Assembly (NCBI GenBank): GCA_003952965.2
Contig: CM025849.1
Coordinates: forward strand, 17,284,796 to 17,348,795
Source: Morella rubra
Lineage: Eukaryota > Streptophyta > Magnoliopsida > Fagales > Myricaceae
Reading direction: 5' to 3'
DNA: 64,000 nt
The notes beneath the pieces are model-generated. The model did no database searches. It saw only the letters and a program-made list of their open reading frames with translations, and had not been told where the DNA came from. The position numbers and the translations under genes were made by a program. This document shows positions 24,140-34,031 of this stretch, in pieces (position 1 is the stretch's first letter; the number at the start of each line of letters is the position of its first letter).

Positions 24140-24523
24140 GGAAGATCGGGCTGAGGAGCATGCTACATTAGCTGCTCATCGTATGGAGGGAACTTATTAG
24201 AGGAAATCGAGTCTTTTAAGGACTCCATACAAACCGAGCTAGTTGTACTCAAGAGAGCTATTGGGGGAATTCCCAGCGAAGGGGAAGCCCCACCTCAACT
24301 GAAGGTCTCGAACCCCCTTCACTTCACTGGGACGAGATGCTCAAAGGAGTTAGAAAACTTTCTTTAGGATATGGAGCAGTTCTTTCAAGCTGCTCGTGTT
24401 CCGAAGGAAGAAAGGGTGACGGTTGCTGCAATGTATTTGACGTGAGATGCGAAGCTCTGGTGGCGGTCCTGACTCGAAGGTGATCTTAGTGCGGGGCGAC
24501 CAAAGATTAGCACCTTAGAGATC
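24140..24523 (+). pseudogene. Gypsy gag N-terminal part, inverted, copy 2
   Basis: Near-identical to 23141-23527, with a 2-bp insertion in the MEGLLEE segment (ggagggaacttattag) that shifts the frame, plus the same stop after ENFL. It directly abuts the left terminus of the full CACTA element at 24524. Confidence 0.8.
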
Positions 24524-26140
24524 TACTACAAAAACACAGGTCTATAGTGGCGGTCTTTTTAACGGCGGTCGATAAAACTGCCACTATAGACCCCATATCT
24601 CGATGTTTTACTTAAAACATGGCTAAAAAGACGTCTATAGCGGTGGTCTTTTTAGCGTCGGTCACAAATCACCGCTATACACCCCTTATAGCAGCGGTCC
24701 CTGTAGCAGCGAGCAACGACCGCTGCTATAGACCACCTATAGCAGCGGTCACTGTCTCCAGCTATAGACCACCTGTAACGGCGGTGTTGTCAAAACCACA
24801 GCTATAAGGCCAATCTATAGCGGCTGTCAGTGACCTCTGCTATACAATGTATACCTACAGCGACGGTTAGTATGACCGACATTGTATCTTGTACTTTTAA
24901 TAGCGGTTTTGAAACAAAACCGCGGCCAGTGACCTCTGCTATAGAATGTATACCTACAGCGGCGGTCAGTATGACCAGCTAACTCAATATTCTCAAATTT
25001 CAATCAGATTGAAATTGTGACGGAAATTTACACTGCAACATGAAAATAATGTGATGTAGAACTAAAGCTTGTAACTAGGTTTCCCCTACATTTATTGATG
25101 TCCAAAAGCCCATGATATGACATAAGCCATTTTGATCTTCTTATTGAGTGACCGCTTACTATTCAAGTTCCAAAAACCAATGAAAAGAAGCCTTTTTTGT
25201 CTTATGTATCACTTTCTTTTCGGTGTTCTTCTCTTTTTTTGTTCTGTTTTTACTATGGGTGTTTTTTTTTGGACTAGGTATCTTTATTGAAGAGTATCCC
25301 GCTGTGCTTATATGCAAACTTTTTGGCCTTCACTGACATTTCATTTAGTACCAGCTTAGATTGGGTCAATATGAGTATTTTTATCTCGAAATGCATGCTA
25401 GTTTTTCATTGTTAATGGAAAAAGCGGTAGTTCTGTAACAATTTCTTGCTGTCATTTTCTTCTGAAATGTATGGAATACTGCGGTGCTGAACCTGGATGA
25501 GGAGGAAGAATGCCTAGAAAGGGGAAACCCATCTATTTGCATGTTAACAAATATCTTTAATGCATGTCGGCATGCTCATGGAGGACATTTCATTTTAGAG
25601 TTCATATATCCTTAATCCATTCAGCAGTATTTAATGCTGAATGTGTGGTAAGAGCTATTTTTTTTCAACTCTTCTGAGTAAGCTCGCTGTATCGTTCTAA
25701 ATGCACTGAACAGGCAGAACTAATTATTTATTAAAAAGGAAAGAGAGAAAAATCTTAGTACACCATAAGGTTAACTCTTTACCATATCCTTTAGTATTGT
25801 GCTGGAATGAAGTTTCTGCAAATCAAATGAAGATCCAATACTATATACATGTGTGTGATGTTCTAGCTTTTATTGCTTTCTTCTCTTTTAATTTTTTCCT
25901 TTTTGTGAAATGTCAGTATCTAAAGTGGCGGCAAAAAAGTCCTACTGTCTCTGAAAAATCTATTTTTCAATTTTCTTTGACAGTTGAACTCAATAGTCTC
26001 AACTACAGTGGTTTTCTACTGTGATTGAGGGACACTAGGTGACTTGCCGATAACATATTACTCTTTCACAGGTCAGTGGTATTTTGAATCTCTTCATCAA
26101 TTACTATTGTTTGTTCTTTTTTTTTTTTTTTTTTTGAAGA

Positions 26141-26308
26141 TTGGAGTTTGTGGATTTTATTGGAAGGCAGAGGGTAGAGCTAACTATTACTTGTTGTTAG
26201 TTCTGTGGAGTTTATTGGAGATGTTGGTGTTTGTGGGTTTTGTTGGAAGGCAGAGCGTAGGGCTAACTATTATTTGTTGTTGGTTCTGTGGAGTTTATTG
26301 GAGATTGG
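26141..26308. repeat. Two-unit 84-bp tandem repeat inside the CACTA element
   Basis: Unit 1 (about 26141-26223) and unit 2 (about 26224-26308) share ttggaaggcagag, gctaactattactt and ctgtggagtttattggaga. A partial third unit follows near 26345. Preceded by a run of about 20 T. Confidence 0.65.
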
Positions 26309-26674
26309 AGGGGTAATTGTTATATGATGTTCGTTATTTGTTTTTGTTGGAGATTGGAGGACAAGGTTTGTGTTATTCAATATTTAATGTTTGTTTGTTT
26401 ATCTATGTTTTAACTTTTGAGATCACTTCCTGGTGGATACCTCTACACTGACGTTGGAGGTCTAACTTGAGGTGAAACGAAGCCAGTCCTCTTTACGAAG
26501 GGATCTCTGAGTTTAATAATGTTGTATGCTGTTTAATTACAGTTTTGTTGGTATTTATGTGTGTTTGTTTATTAATTTATGTTAGTTTATAGCAAAATCT
26601 TGATAAAATGTGATGAACATTAAAATGATGCATAATCTTTTTTGTTGCATTTCATATAGTTATTACTGTCGCTC

Positions 26675-26825
26675 ATGGACAAGAGTTGGATGAAAAAGAA
26701 ACTCGGGACAAGAGAATATGTGTTGGGAGTAATTTGTTTCTAGGTTTTGCATCTAAAAGTATGGGTAGTGATGGAGAATTTGTTGCCCTTGTGTAAAGTG
26801 CGTCAATTACAAGAGGTATAACATA
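26675..26825 (+). pseudogene. CACTA TNPD-type transposase-associated domain, N-terminal relic
   Basis: The ATG at 26675 gives MDKSWMKKKLGTREY, then with one frame change GSNLFLGFASKSMGSDGEF and finally CVKCVNYKR. The MDKSWM start and the C..C ending match the transposase-associated domain that opens plant CACTA TNPD proteins. One frameshift near 26722 and loss of everything downstream make it a relic. Identification is from the motif pattern, not a search. Confidence 0.6.
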
Positions 26826-27360
26826 CGTACGGTACATGATCATTTGGTCCAATATGGGATGTCTCCGGGGTTACGATTGGTTTGCGCATGGTGAATTGTG
26901 ATAGGGCAACATCTATTCCCTCTATTTCTATTTTGCAGGTAAATGTGTAAACCATCATCTGGGCTGCATGAACTATTACACAAGGTATTTCCATTAGTAC
27001 CGGAAATCCCATAATGTACGAGAACAAAGAAAACTTCCTACTGAAATGCTGTGATGCTTAAATTTTATGATGCAAAATTTTGTATGAAGGGTGACTTGTA
27101 AGTTGTACAGTTACATTATACCATTTGAAGAGGTTGGATGGAGTAATACCTCTTTTACTTGGTTACTCCAAACATTGGGTGATATGCTCCCTATGAGTGC
27201 TAAATTGTCAAAGGACACTTATAAAGCTAAAGATACTTGATATAATAAGTATTGTTATGAAAAGATTTGTATTTGGAATAATGAAGTTTGAATGTTTTTG
27301 AAAAAATGAGAAGTCTATAAAATGTGGAGGGTAAATGGGAAATATATAGGACACATTTTT

Positions 27361-27400
27361 ACAGTGGCGGAACCAGGATTGAAATCTATGGGTGTCGAAC
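27361..27400 (+). mobile_element. hAT-like terminus inside the CACTA element
   Basis: cagtggcggaaccaggattg resembles the common plant hAT terminal sequence. No matching right end was found nearby, so this may be a broken nested insertion. Confidence 0.35.
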
Positions 27401-28499
27401 TTTAAAGGCGAAATAATAAGAAATTTTTTTTTTTCTTTCGTAATGCAAAAATTGTTTTAGAGTTACAATGTTGAAAATTAAGGACTAAAAGCATTATAAA
27501 TATTAGAATACATGTACCGTATATGTACTGCAACTGAAAGGTGACAATTATATCCTACGATTTTACAAAATAACGATTGTTCTTTAACACCATTTTACCA
27601 ACAAATTATGAAATGACAAAACTGAAAGCATGGAAACTATCGTTGTGCACATTGTTACACTATTGCATTATCTACAAATTTGGACAAATTTGGACTTTCA
27701 GTGCACCAGTAATTGACATTTCCAGTTTTTTGGGTGATTCCTTTTCCCTGTAATGAATGGCCGTTGTTGATTTTATGGTTTGGATTTTGAGTGACATTTA
27801 CAGGCCGTCAAAAAGACATTAGCAGATTGGTGTCTTGTCTGCAACCCTCAAAGAAAAAAACTCATCATTAGTCTCCACTGGATCCTGATTCTTGGTTGGG
27901 ATGGTCCTGTTCTGGCTGTGACTAAGCCTGTGTTTACACTACTAAATGTGACATGCCTCAGTATGGGAGAGGTAACCAACCAACCTAATATTCTACAAGC
28001 CTCATGCTACAGTGAAAGTGAAATTATTTTCCTGTTGAGATATTTAAGAAGCTGGGCTTGGATCCAAAGCAACAACCAAAACAAATTTGGTTGCGGTCTA
28101 TTTGCCTGTTTGTGAGTTTCATTGGATTCTCTTATACAACACCCACAATCTTACGCACAAGCCCACGTATAGACGTCTATAAAAGCCAAGCCCATGTACA
28201 ATACAGACAAACGGATGGAAACAAGCAAAGACTACCGCATCTGTCCCTAAGAGTAAAACTCTAGTTGGCCTGGGTTGATGGGTATCGGACCCAGGCCAGC
28301 TAATGAAAAAAAAAAAAAAACAAAACAGATTACATGTAGAATTTTCTGTTGGGCAGCGGAAATTGGGTTCGACCGCCCGGGTCGATACCCGCTCGTTTCG
28401 CCCTGGTCACAGAATGAAGGTGGATCATCCAAGAGATTTAAGAAAAAACTGACGTTGGATTAAGACTAACTCCTTATCTCATCTGCCAACACTAACGTA

Positions 28500-28997
28500 A
28501 GATCTAGTCAGCTTGCATCCTCTAGTAACGAGAGAGCCGTATTTATGGAAAATAGAGTTCAGATGTTGGAGTCTGAAGTAGCATCGCTAAATCTACAATA
28601 CAAATGATGGCACAAGCTTGGGTAAAAGTTTTATTTACTTATCCTTAATATTACTATTGACTCTATTTATGTATATTTCGTAGTTAATTAATGTTTGTTT
28701 AACTGTTGTAGGAGCAACGTCAATACCAAGATGTTCCCAATAACAATCAGGTTTCACCAGCAATTCATAGATCATCTCATGCAAGTCGGAAAACAAGTGT
28801 TGGTAAGATACAAACATAAATGAATACTGCCATTAATTTAATTTTAATTTATGCTAAGCTCTTTTATCTTTGTTCATGTCATTACTGTTTGTTAATTTTA
28901 CATTATTGTAATAGCAGACAATGCCGATGACGCAGAAAGTGCAGGAGCAGATGGTGCTGAAGGTGGAAGGATTAAATTTAGAGTTATTTGTACTTAA
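28500..28997 (+). pseudogene. CACTA TNPA-like C-terminal exons
   Basis: Three plus-strand pieces separated by plausible introns. Exon a (about 28520-28620) reads RERAVFMENRVQMLESEVAS, a coiled-coil stretch typical of this class. Exon b (28711-28802) follows gttgtag and ends before gtaaga; it reads EQRQYQDVPNNNQVSP. Exon c (28917-28997) follows atag and reads ADNADDAESAGADGAEGG, ending at a stop. Exon a has a stop near its end. TNPA proteins bind the subterminal repeats of CACTA elements. Moderate confidence: the motif is short, but splice signals, order and position inside a CACTA element agree. Confidence 0.5.
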
Positions 28998-29538
28998 ATG
29001 TCATGACTTGTTAGCTTTTAGTCTACTGAGAAAATACCATTAACTTATTTTTGTTTGATGTAAAACTTGTAAGACCTCCTTATAATGAAATATATTTTGT
29101 TTTATTACACTTTTCTTTGTTTGCATTAATCAATTAAAATCTATAACAAAATTTGTATGGTAGGAAAATAAAAATAAAAAACGAAATTTGAATAAAAAAA
29201 AAAAAAACAGCACACCTTTAGCGGCGGTCACTGACCGCTGTTATATGTAAACCAATGGAAAGGGTTATAGCAGTAGTCACATGACCGCCGCTATAACACT
29301 ATAGGCGCCGTCATGTGACCGCTGTTATAACCTGTAGTGACAGTCAACCGACCGCCGCTATAGAGCTTCTGCGAAAAAAATCACAACTGCGGTTGGGCCT
29401 ATAGTAGCAATCAGGCCTCCGCTATATGACCGCCGCTACAGAGCGGCAGTCTTCGCCAGCGGTCTCTATAGGCGCTATACCCAATGGTGATATAGCGGCC
29501 GTCTAGACCGCCGCTATAGGTGGTTTTTTTTTGTAGTG

Positions 29539-29970
29539 ATAATAAGAAATGATAAGTTTCAAATTGATTCATAGAGTCCAAATTACATAAAACCCATGCT
29601 CTGGGGGGCCAAAGTGCATAAAATGTAAAAACTATGCCCAAACAACAATTAAAAGATACACCGAAAACTCATGAAGACTGAAACTTTTTCTTTTTTTTCC
29701 AGAATTTGGGTACTGCACCCCAGCTCTCCCTTTAGTTTCGTACGTCTAATCTGTATAGAACACCAAAGAGTTAAAAAAAGTAAGGAAATAATAGAGATTA
29801 ACGATGGAAACAATTCATTAGAAGCTTTTTTGGCTTTTAATATTGCCATTCAACTAAATTTTCTCTAATATTTATGTATTTTCCAAGTTCCAACCATTTT
29901 TGGAAATTGTCTAATTAATGCACCATCCCCGTGCAAAGGTGGCAAAAGCTACGTGCTTAGGTTGAAAATT
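29539..29970. repeat. Right flank of the composite; resumption of local block
   Basis: From ataataag onward the sequence matches 9961-10340 (ataagtttcaaattgattcat, gggccaaagtgcataaaatg, gtttcgtacgtctaatctg, and so on). Combined with the left flank at 18272-18309 it shows that 18310-29538 is inserted DNA. Confidence 0.75.
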
Positions 29971-30323
29971 CTCCTCCTCTTCCGAAAAGAAAATACCTCT
30001 TTTGCAAGTTAAAAACTCATTATCAGCTTAGAAAAAAAAAAAAAACAGATAATTAAAACTCAACAATATCATGAGCTGGTTGTTTATAGCAGCAGTATTA
30101 ATGGGATATTGTCACCAGAACATGAACTACTACGATATTAAGCTTATTTATATCATAAGCATGAAGTCTAATACGTGTAGTTGAATCAAGCGTGCACAGT
30201 ACTGCAAATATATGATGAGAACACAAAATAAACAAGATCAAAGACATCTTCTGCTCTTCTTTCCATAACATGACAAGCAAACATACCGTTGCGACTGAGA
30301 ACTGCATGCGATATTAAATATCG

Positions 30324-30575
30324 TCAATTATGGTCGCAGCTTCCAATACCAGGTAGTCCACGATTAATGTAAGTGCAAGGATCAGGATGAGAAGGTGGTA
30401 CCAGCTCTCTCTTCTGTGCAAAAGATGCCTTTTTTGCTCCAAGTGGGAACTTCGTATCAGCTGAAGACCGCCTTGCGGCCTCAAGAGGCGTAGTGGTAAA
30501 AATCAAGAGCGCAATGATAATTACCATGTACACCTTTGCAGCTTTGTGCAGAATTTCCCTACACCAGATCAACAT
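30324..30575 (-). CDS. Small secreted peptide precursor (83 aa), family not identified
   Basis: ATG at 30575; a second ATG at codon 17 (30527) gives a textbook signal peptide, MVIIIALLIFTTTPLEA, followed by AARR. The predicted secreted part is about 50 residues, basic in the middle (KFPLGAKKASFAQKREL), then VPPSHPDPCTYINRG and GIGSC, with two cysteines near the C terminus. A proline-rich, basic-processed tail after a signal peptide is the general design of plant signalling peptides (CLE, PIP, IDA types), but the motif matches none of these families exactly. A TATA run lies about 105 bp upstream. No stop or frameshift. Paralogous 5' and promoter fragments at 1213-1300 and 11650-11712 show that it was part of the duplicated local unit. 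This is the best candidate for a live gene in the window. Confidence 0.55.
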   Translation of the reverse strand: MLIWCREILHKAAKVYMVIIIALLIFTTTPLEAARRSSADTKFPLGAKKASFAQKRELVPPSHPDPCTYINRGLPGIGSCDHN

Positions 30576-30679
30576 CTTTTCTCTAATAGCTAGAGAAAGA
30601 AGGATATGCTATATGTTTCTCCAGATAGCTGGGGTACTCAAAGGTCTGGAGGTGTGTAACAAACTATGGTCCTCTACTG

Positions 30680-30691
30680 ATATATATATAA
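30680..30691 (-). promoter_or_regulatory. TATA box for the peptide gene
   Basis: The minus strand reads cttatatatatatcag, ending about 105 bp before the ATG at 30575. The same arrangement is repeated near 11690 and 15505 in the tandem duplication. Confidence 0.4.
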
Positions 30692-30814
30692 GATCTCCGG
30701 CCTATGAGCCTAACATGATTTTTTTTTTTTTTTGCAAGTGCTTTCCAGCCCAATCTCACGAGAGTTGGCTACCTGCTCTGTCACAATGGCCCACGATGCA
30801 TGATAGATAATGGA

Positions 30815-31500
30815 GGGTAAAGAAGGAAAGAAGAAAGATTTTAAAAAATTATCCAATAGTCTTGCTGCCATTGGGTATCCTGTTGACGACAAAGAAAAAG
30901 TTTTTTTATCTTTTTCGTGGTCTTGGACATAACTATTTACTATTTGTTTCCTCCATGATGCGTCCTCCTTCTCTACCCTTCAATGAGGTAATCTCGTTGC
31001 TCATAAGTTTTGCTGATCATATACGTGAAGATTATGTTACTGTAGGATCACATTCTGTATTTTATGGCCAAAGAAACAAAAAGAAAAATCAGCGTCATAG
31101 GTCAGCCACTAAGTCTGAACCTCCCTCCTCTAAAGATAAATCTTCTACGAAAATTCCTATAGACCAACTACTCCCAATTCACCTGCTCAAGGTTCAAAGG
31201 ATCGTGATTCCACTTCTGTTGTCCGTTGCCAAATTTGTAAAAAGCTTGGCCATGAGGCTCGTGTTTGTTGGTGGAGATATGACCAATAAAAAACAGAGGA
31301 TGATGCAGAGGAAGCTTTTGCTGCCTTAACCCTCCAAGATGGTGCTGATGACAATGAGTGGACACTCGACACTGGTGCTTTTGCTCATATGACATCCAAC
31401 AAAAGTATTCTTCACAACTTAAAACCCTACTGCGGTAGTGATAGGGTTATGGTTGGTAATGGTGTTTTACTTCCTATTACACACATTGATAATAGTGAAT
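30815..31500 (+). pseudogene. Ty1/copia gag C-terminal part and protease
   Basis: The plus strand begins near 30840 with KLSNSLAAIGYPVDDKEK, continues RGLGHNYLLFVSSMM and SLLISFADHIRE, and reaches a CCHC zinc knuckle CQICKKLGHEARVC at about 31230. It ends with the protease start WTLDTGAFAHMTSN near 31365, where the catalytic DTG is intact. At least three frameshifts separate these pieces. The sequence is cut at 31494 by a TRIM. RT and integrase are missing. An opposed related fragment lies at 31735-32288. Confidence 0.8.
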
Positions 31501-31740
31501 CTACCACTCATCCAAAAAGCTTAAACTGATAGGAAGAGAAGATTTTATTATTTGAATCTAACATTCCCCCTCATGTGTGGGCTAGACTTTCCTTTAATTG
31601 GGACATACAATATTTAATTGAAATTGAAGATAGAGTGCGGAATCAGGTCTCGAACTTGAGACCTTACTCTGATACCATGTGAATCTACCACTCATCCCAA
31701 AGCTAAGCTTTTAGGATGAGTAAGCTTTTGGGATGAGTGG
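31494..31740 (-). mobile_element. TRIM-like element with 70-bp LTR and tRNA-Met primer site
   Basis: On the minus strand one LTR spans 31563-31494 (starts TGTTAGATTC, ends at gtgaatct's complement). It is preceded by a purine run (agggggaa). A primer-binding site tggtatcagag lies at 31677-31667, directly after a second, partial LTR copy starting at 31678. The internal part is only about 114 bp and has no coding capacity, which fits a TRIM. The partial LTR (31678-31714) runs into an inverted copy of itself (31715-31740, ttttgggatgagtggg), a short fold-back. Confidence 0.6.
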
Positions 31741-32288
31741 GATAAAAAGAAACAAATGGTAAATAGTCACGTCCAAGACCGCGAAAGAAGATAAAAAAAC
31801 CTTTTCTTTGTCATCAATAAGATACTCAATGGCAGCAAGACTATCAGATAATTTTTTAAAATCTCTCAGATAGTCATTGATGGAGGCCTTAGGCTTTTGC
31901 TTAATGCTATGAATTTGCTGTTGGAGATTTAACCTTCTTTCATGTGAAGCGTTGGCATAGGCTTCCTTTAATGCGAACCACATACTAGAGGCAGAGTCAA
32001 GGTCAACAATGATGCTAAGAGACTCATCACTCGAAGTCCCCATAATCCAACCTCTGAGTTGTAGGTCTTTCTTCATCCATTTTTTGAACTCAGGATTTGG
32101 GGCTGTAAATTCTGTACTGGTGGAACTTGAGGCAGCAATGGTTTGAGGAGATTGTTGCTCCGCTCCAGTCAGAACACCCAAGAATCATGAGTTGCAGCGA
32201 GCACTAGCATTTGAGCCTTCCAGTATTGGTAATTGTTTGGAGTCAGACGATGCTGAATAGAAATGCTGATATTTGCAAGTGACGCCAT
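31735..32288 (-). pseudogene. Ty1/copia gag N-terminal part
   Basis: ATG at 32288 on the minus strand reads MASLANISISIQHRLTPNN, then YQYWKAQMLVLAA, a stop near 32170, and in another frame WMKKDLQLRGWIMGT, then SASSMWFALKEAYA and LNLQQQIHSIKQKPKASIND. The WFAL..AYA and INDYLR patterns identify the UBN2-type gag of copia elements. It ends in the same RGLGRDYLPFVS region with which the plus-strand fragment starts, so the two fragments overlap by about 90 bp in sequence but come from two diverged copies. Confidence 0.8.
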
Positions 32289-32694
32289 TGTAAGTTTGGT
32301 TAGGTGGTTTTTGTCTGGTTTGCAGTTCTTGAGAAGTAGGTGAAAGACGTAGGCTTTTTCAGATTAGGCCACGATTTAACGTAGGTTATAAAAAAAACGC
32401 TCTAATACATAAAGAAGAAAGATATTAAATAAAATTCTCTCCATAAGAATATATTATTGATAGGTTTTAAATAGAGATTGATTAGAGACAAAAAAAAAAA
32501 AAAAAAAAGAGACGATAATATAAATTATAAGATAACAACTTGCTATTTCGAAACATTGAACTCTACTACTTTCTTTTTATGATTTGTCTTGTATAAAGTA
32601 GCTATCGTAGGTAGACGTGGTATACACTTGTTATCTTGTCAAGCTGAATCTTTTCGGTCCTTTGACTCCTCAATCAATGAGATGTCGGAGTTTC

Positions 32695-32885
32695 TGAACG
32701 GGGATGACTTGAGGCCCACCATACATGATATGTCAGTAGATCTCATGTGCTGTTGCTGGCCTAATGCAGAGCACTCAATAAAAATCCGAATAAAGTCCTA
32801 GATGATTAGATCGTAACATAATTTATATTATTATAATAAGTGAAGCCTAACGAAGACTAGTGGGAGATCACCGCCAAGATTAAAG
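32695..32885. repeat. Local repeat matching 13660-13890
   Basis: Shares gggatgacttg, ggcccaccatacatgatat, tcatgtgctgttgctggc, gtcctagatg, ttagatcgtaacat and agtgggagatca with 13662-13870 (and with the same region in copy 2). It ends just before the pararetrovirus cluster and marks the edge of the local unit. Confidence 0.65.
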
Positions 32886-33147
32886 CTGTGGATTGAAATA
32901 TAATCCCTGCATTCGTGGCAAAAGTTATGCTTGCCTAAGGAGGTCTTGGATTGAGATTATTCACAAAGGCCCACCACGTACGATAGTGAATAAAATAACT
33001 CCTGTTATTATCCATGAGGCATTGGGAGCCGCAAAGTTCAACATCTTGGGACAGGTAAAATGAAGCCTTGATCCTATAGGTAATAGGTATGGCCAAAAGT
33101 CCTGATGACTGTTATAGGTACTATACATTGGTTTTTATCTTTTTGTA

Positions 33148-33357
33148 AGATTATGATATGTGTATATTGTTTCTGGGATGGATTCTATTATTAGTTCATT
33201 GATTGTAGATGGTTTAGGTGTTGTAGGTTGAAAAGAAGATAAAGTCGATTGAAATCGTGATGGTGTCGTGAATGAAGAAAATGATTGTCGTGAAAAAGAA
33301 CGGCTAAAATTTGTATCTTTTTGAAATGATAAAGTGACGGAACTATCATTATGTTAA
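33148..33357 (-). pseudogene. Pararetrovirus fragment, movement-protein/coat-protein junction region
   Basis: About 210 bp matching the minus-strand sequence of copy L at about 39950-40150 (gtttctgggatgg, aaaagaagataaag, aaaagataaagtgacgga with changes), roughly 85 percent similar. It is more diverged than copies L and R are from each other, so it is an older or independently inserted piece. It stops abruptly and is joined to the RNase H fragment at 33362 in the other orientation. Confidence 0.7.
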
Positions 33358-33361
33358 GTAA

Positions 33362-33490
33362 TTTATTAAATCAAAAATTTTTAATATGAATTGATTGCAA
33401 ATCAACAAAAGAAGTTTTAGAAAAGATGTGAAAAATTTTGTATCAAAATATTTATTTGCCAGATGACAAGCCCTTCTCTTTGTTTTTTAT
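33362..33490 (+). pseudogene. Pararetrovirus fragment, RNase H region
   Basis: About 130 bp matching the RNase H part of copy R (47552-47680), including ttattaaatcaaaa, aaaagaagttttagaaaa and tttatttgccagatg, with about 10-15 percent changes and in opposite orientation to its left neighbour. Confidence 0.7.
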
Positions 33491-34031
33491 TTTATTTATT
33501 TGTTTTCCTCTTTCTCTCGTCACGAGGCTAGGTAGTATCGGTGTCAAAAAATAAAGCTACGGCGGTGACGTCTAAAAAAAAGGAAAAAGAAAGAGAGGTG
33601 AGTATACTTTACAAACAAAAGGAAGAAAAGACGGTGTAGCATACTGGCATCCAGTGAGGGTCCACTTATAAAGTTATAAATAGTATATTTTTTTTAATAT
33701 TTTAGTTAATTTTGACTCTATTTAAAAATTCCTCTCGTAGTTTTGACCATCCAATTTAATTTAAGGGAAACAAAAAAGAAATTGGTAGAAGTACTCTAAA
33801 AATGACATCTTCACAGTCAGGTTAAATTAAATATTCATTTGTATTTTTTTAAAAAAATAAAAATATTTATTTGTACGAAAAATTGATTTTTATAATCAAA
33901 ATCTTAAAAATTTCCTGTACCATTAAAAATAAAATCCACATCACCCGAGATTTGGTGAAGGAATTTGAAAAGTTAATATTATATTGTTTCAAAATTGTTT
34001 TTCCCCGCGCGAGTTACTCTATATATATATA

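Larger units (their letters stand above)
22879..24944. repeat. Tandem duplication of the gag/CACTA junction (about 1 kb x 2)
   Basis: Unit 1 (22879-23851) and unit 2 (23852-24944) both contain gag C-part (minus), inverted gag N-part (plus) and the CACTA left end. The junction joins CACTA sequence (gacctctgctat) to gag (ttccttgccc). Unit 1 carries many small deletions in the CACTA part and a misplaced 18-bp phrase (cctcggctcttctgcct at about 23772) that belongs near 22843. This texture makes assembly error possible. Confidence 0.7.
24524..29538 (+). mobile_element. CACTA (En/Spm) DNA transposon, about 5.0 kb, non-functional
   Basis: The left terminus tactacaaaaacac and the right terminus, read on the complement as cactacaaaaaaaaac, are CACTA ends (the first left base is T instead of C). 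Both ends carry dense subterminal repeats of the form tatagcggcggtc or tgaccgccgctat (24540-24980 and 29215-29512), where the transposase would bind. Internal remnants of a TNPD-like N terminus (26675) and a TNPA-like C terminus (28500-28997) are on the plus strand. The 3-bp flanks are atc (left) and ata (right), not a clean duplication. Much of 24990-26600 and 27050-28450 shows no gene. Confidence 0.8.

Noticed and set aside
23528..24980. Regularly spaced tagcggcggtc motifs, at first sight like a CRISPR-type array
   Set aside because: They are the irregular direct and inverted subterminal repeats of a CACTA transposon.
28350..28412. gggttcgaccgcccgggtcga, resembling a tRNA or SINE B box
   Set aside because: No A box at the right distance, no cloverleaf, and the nearby A run is upstream rather than at a 3' end.
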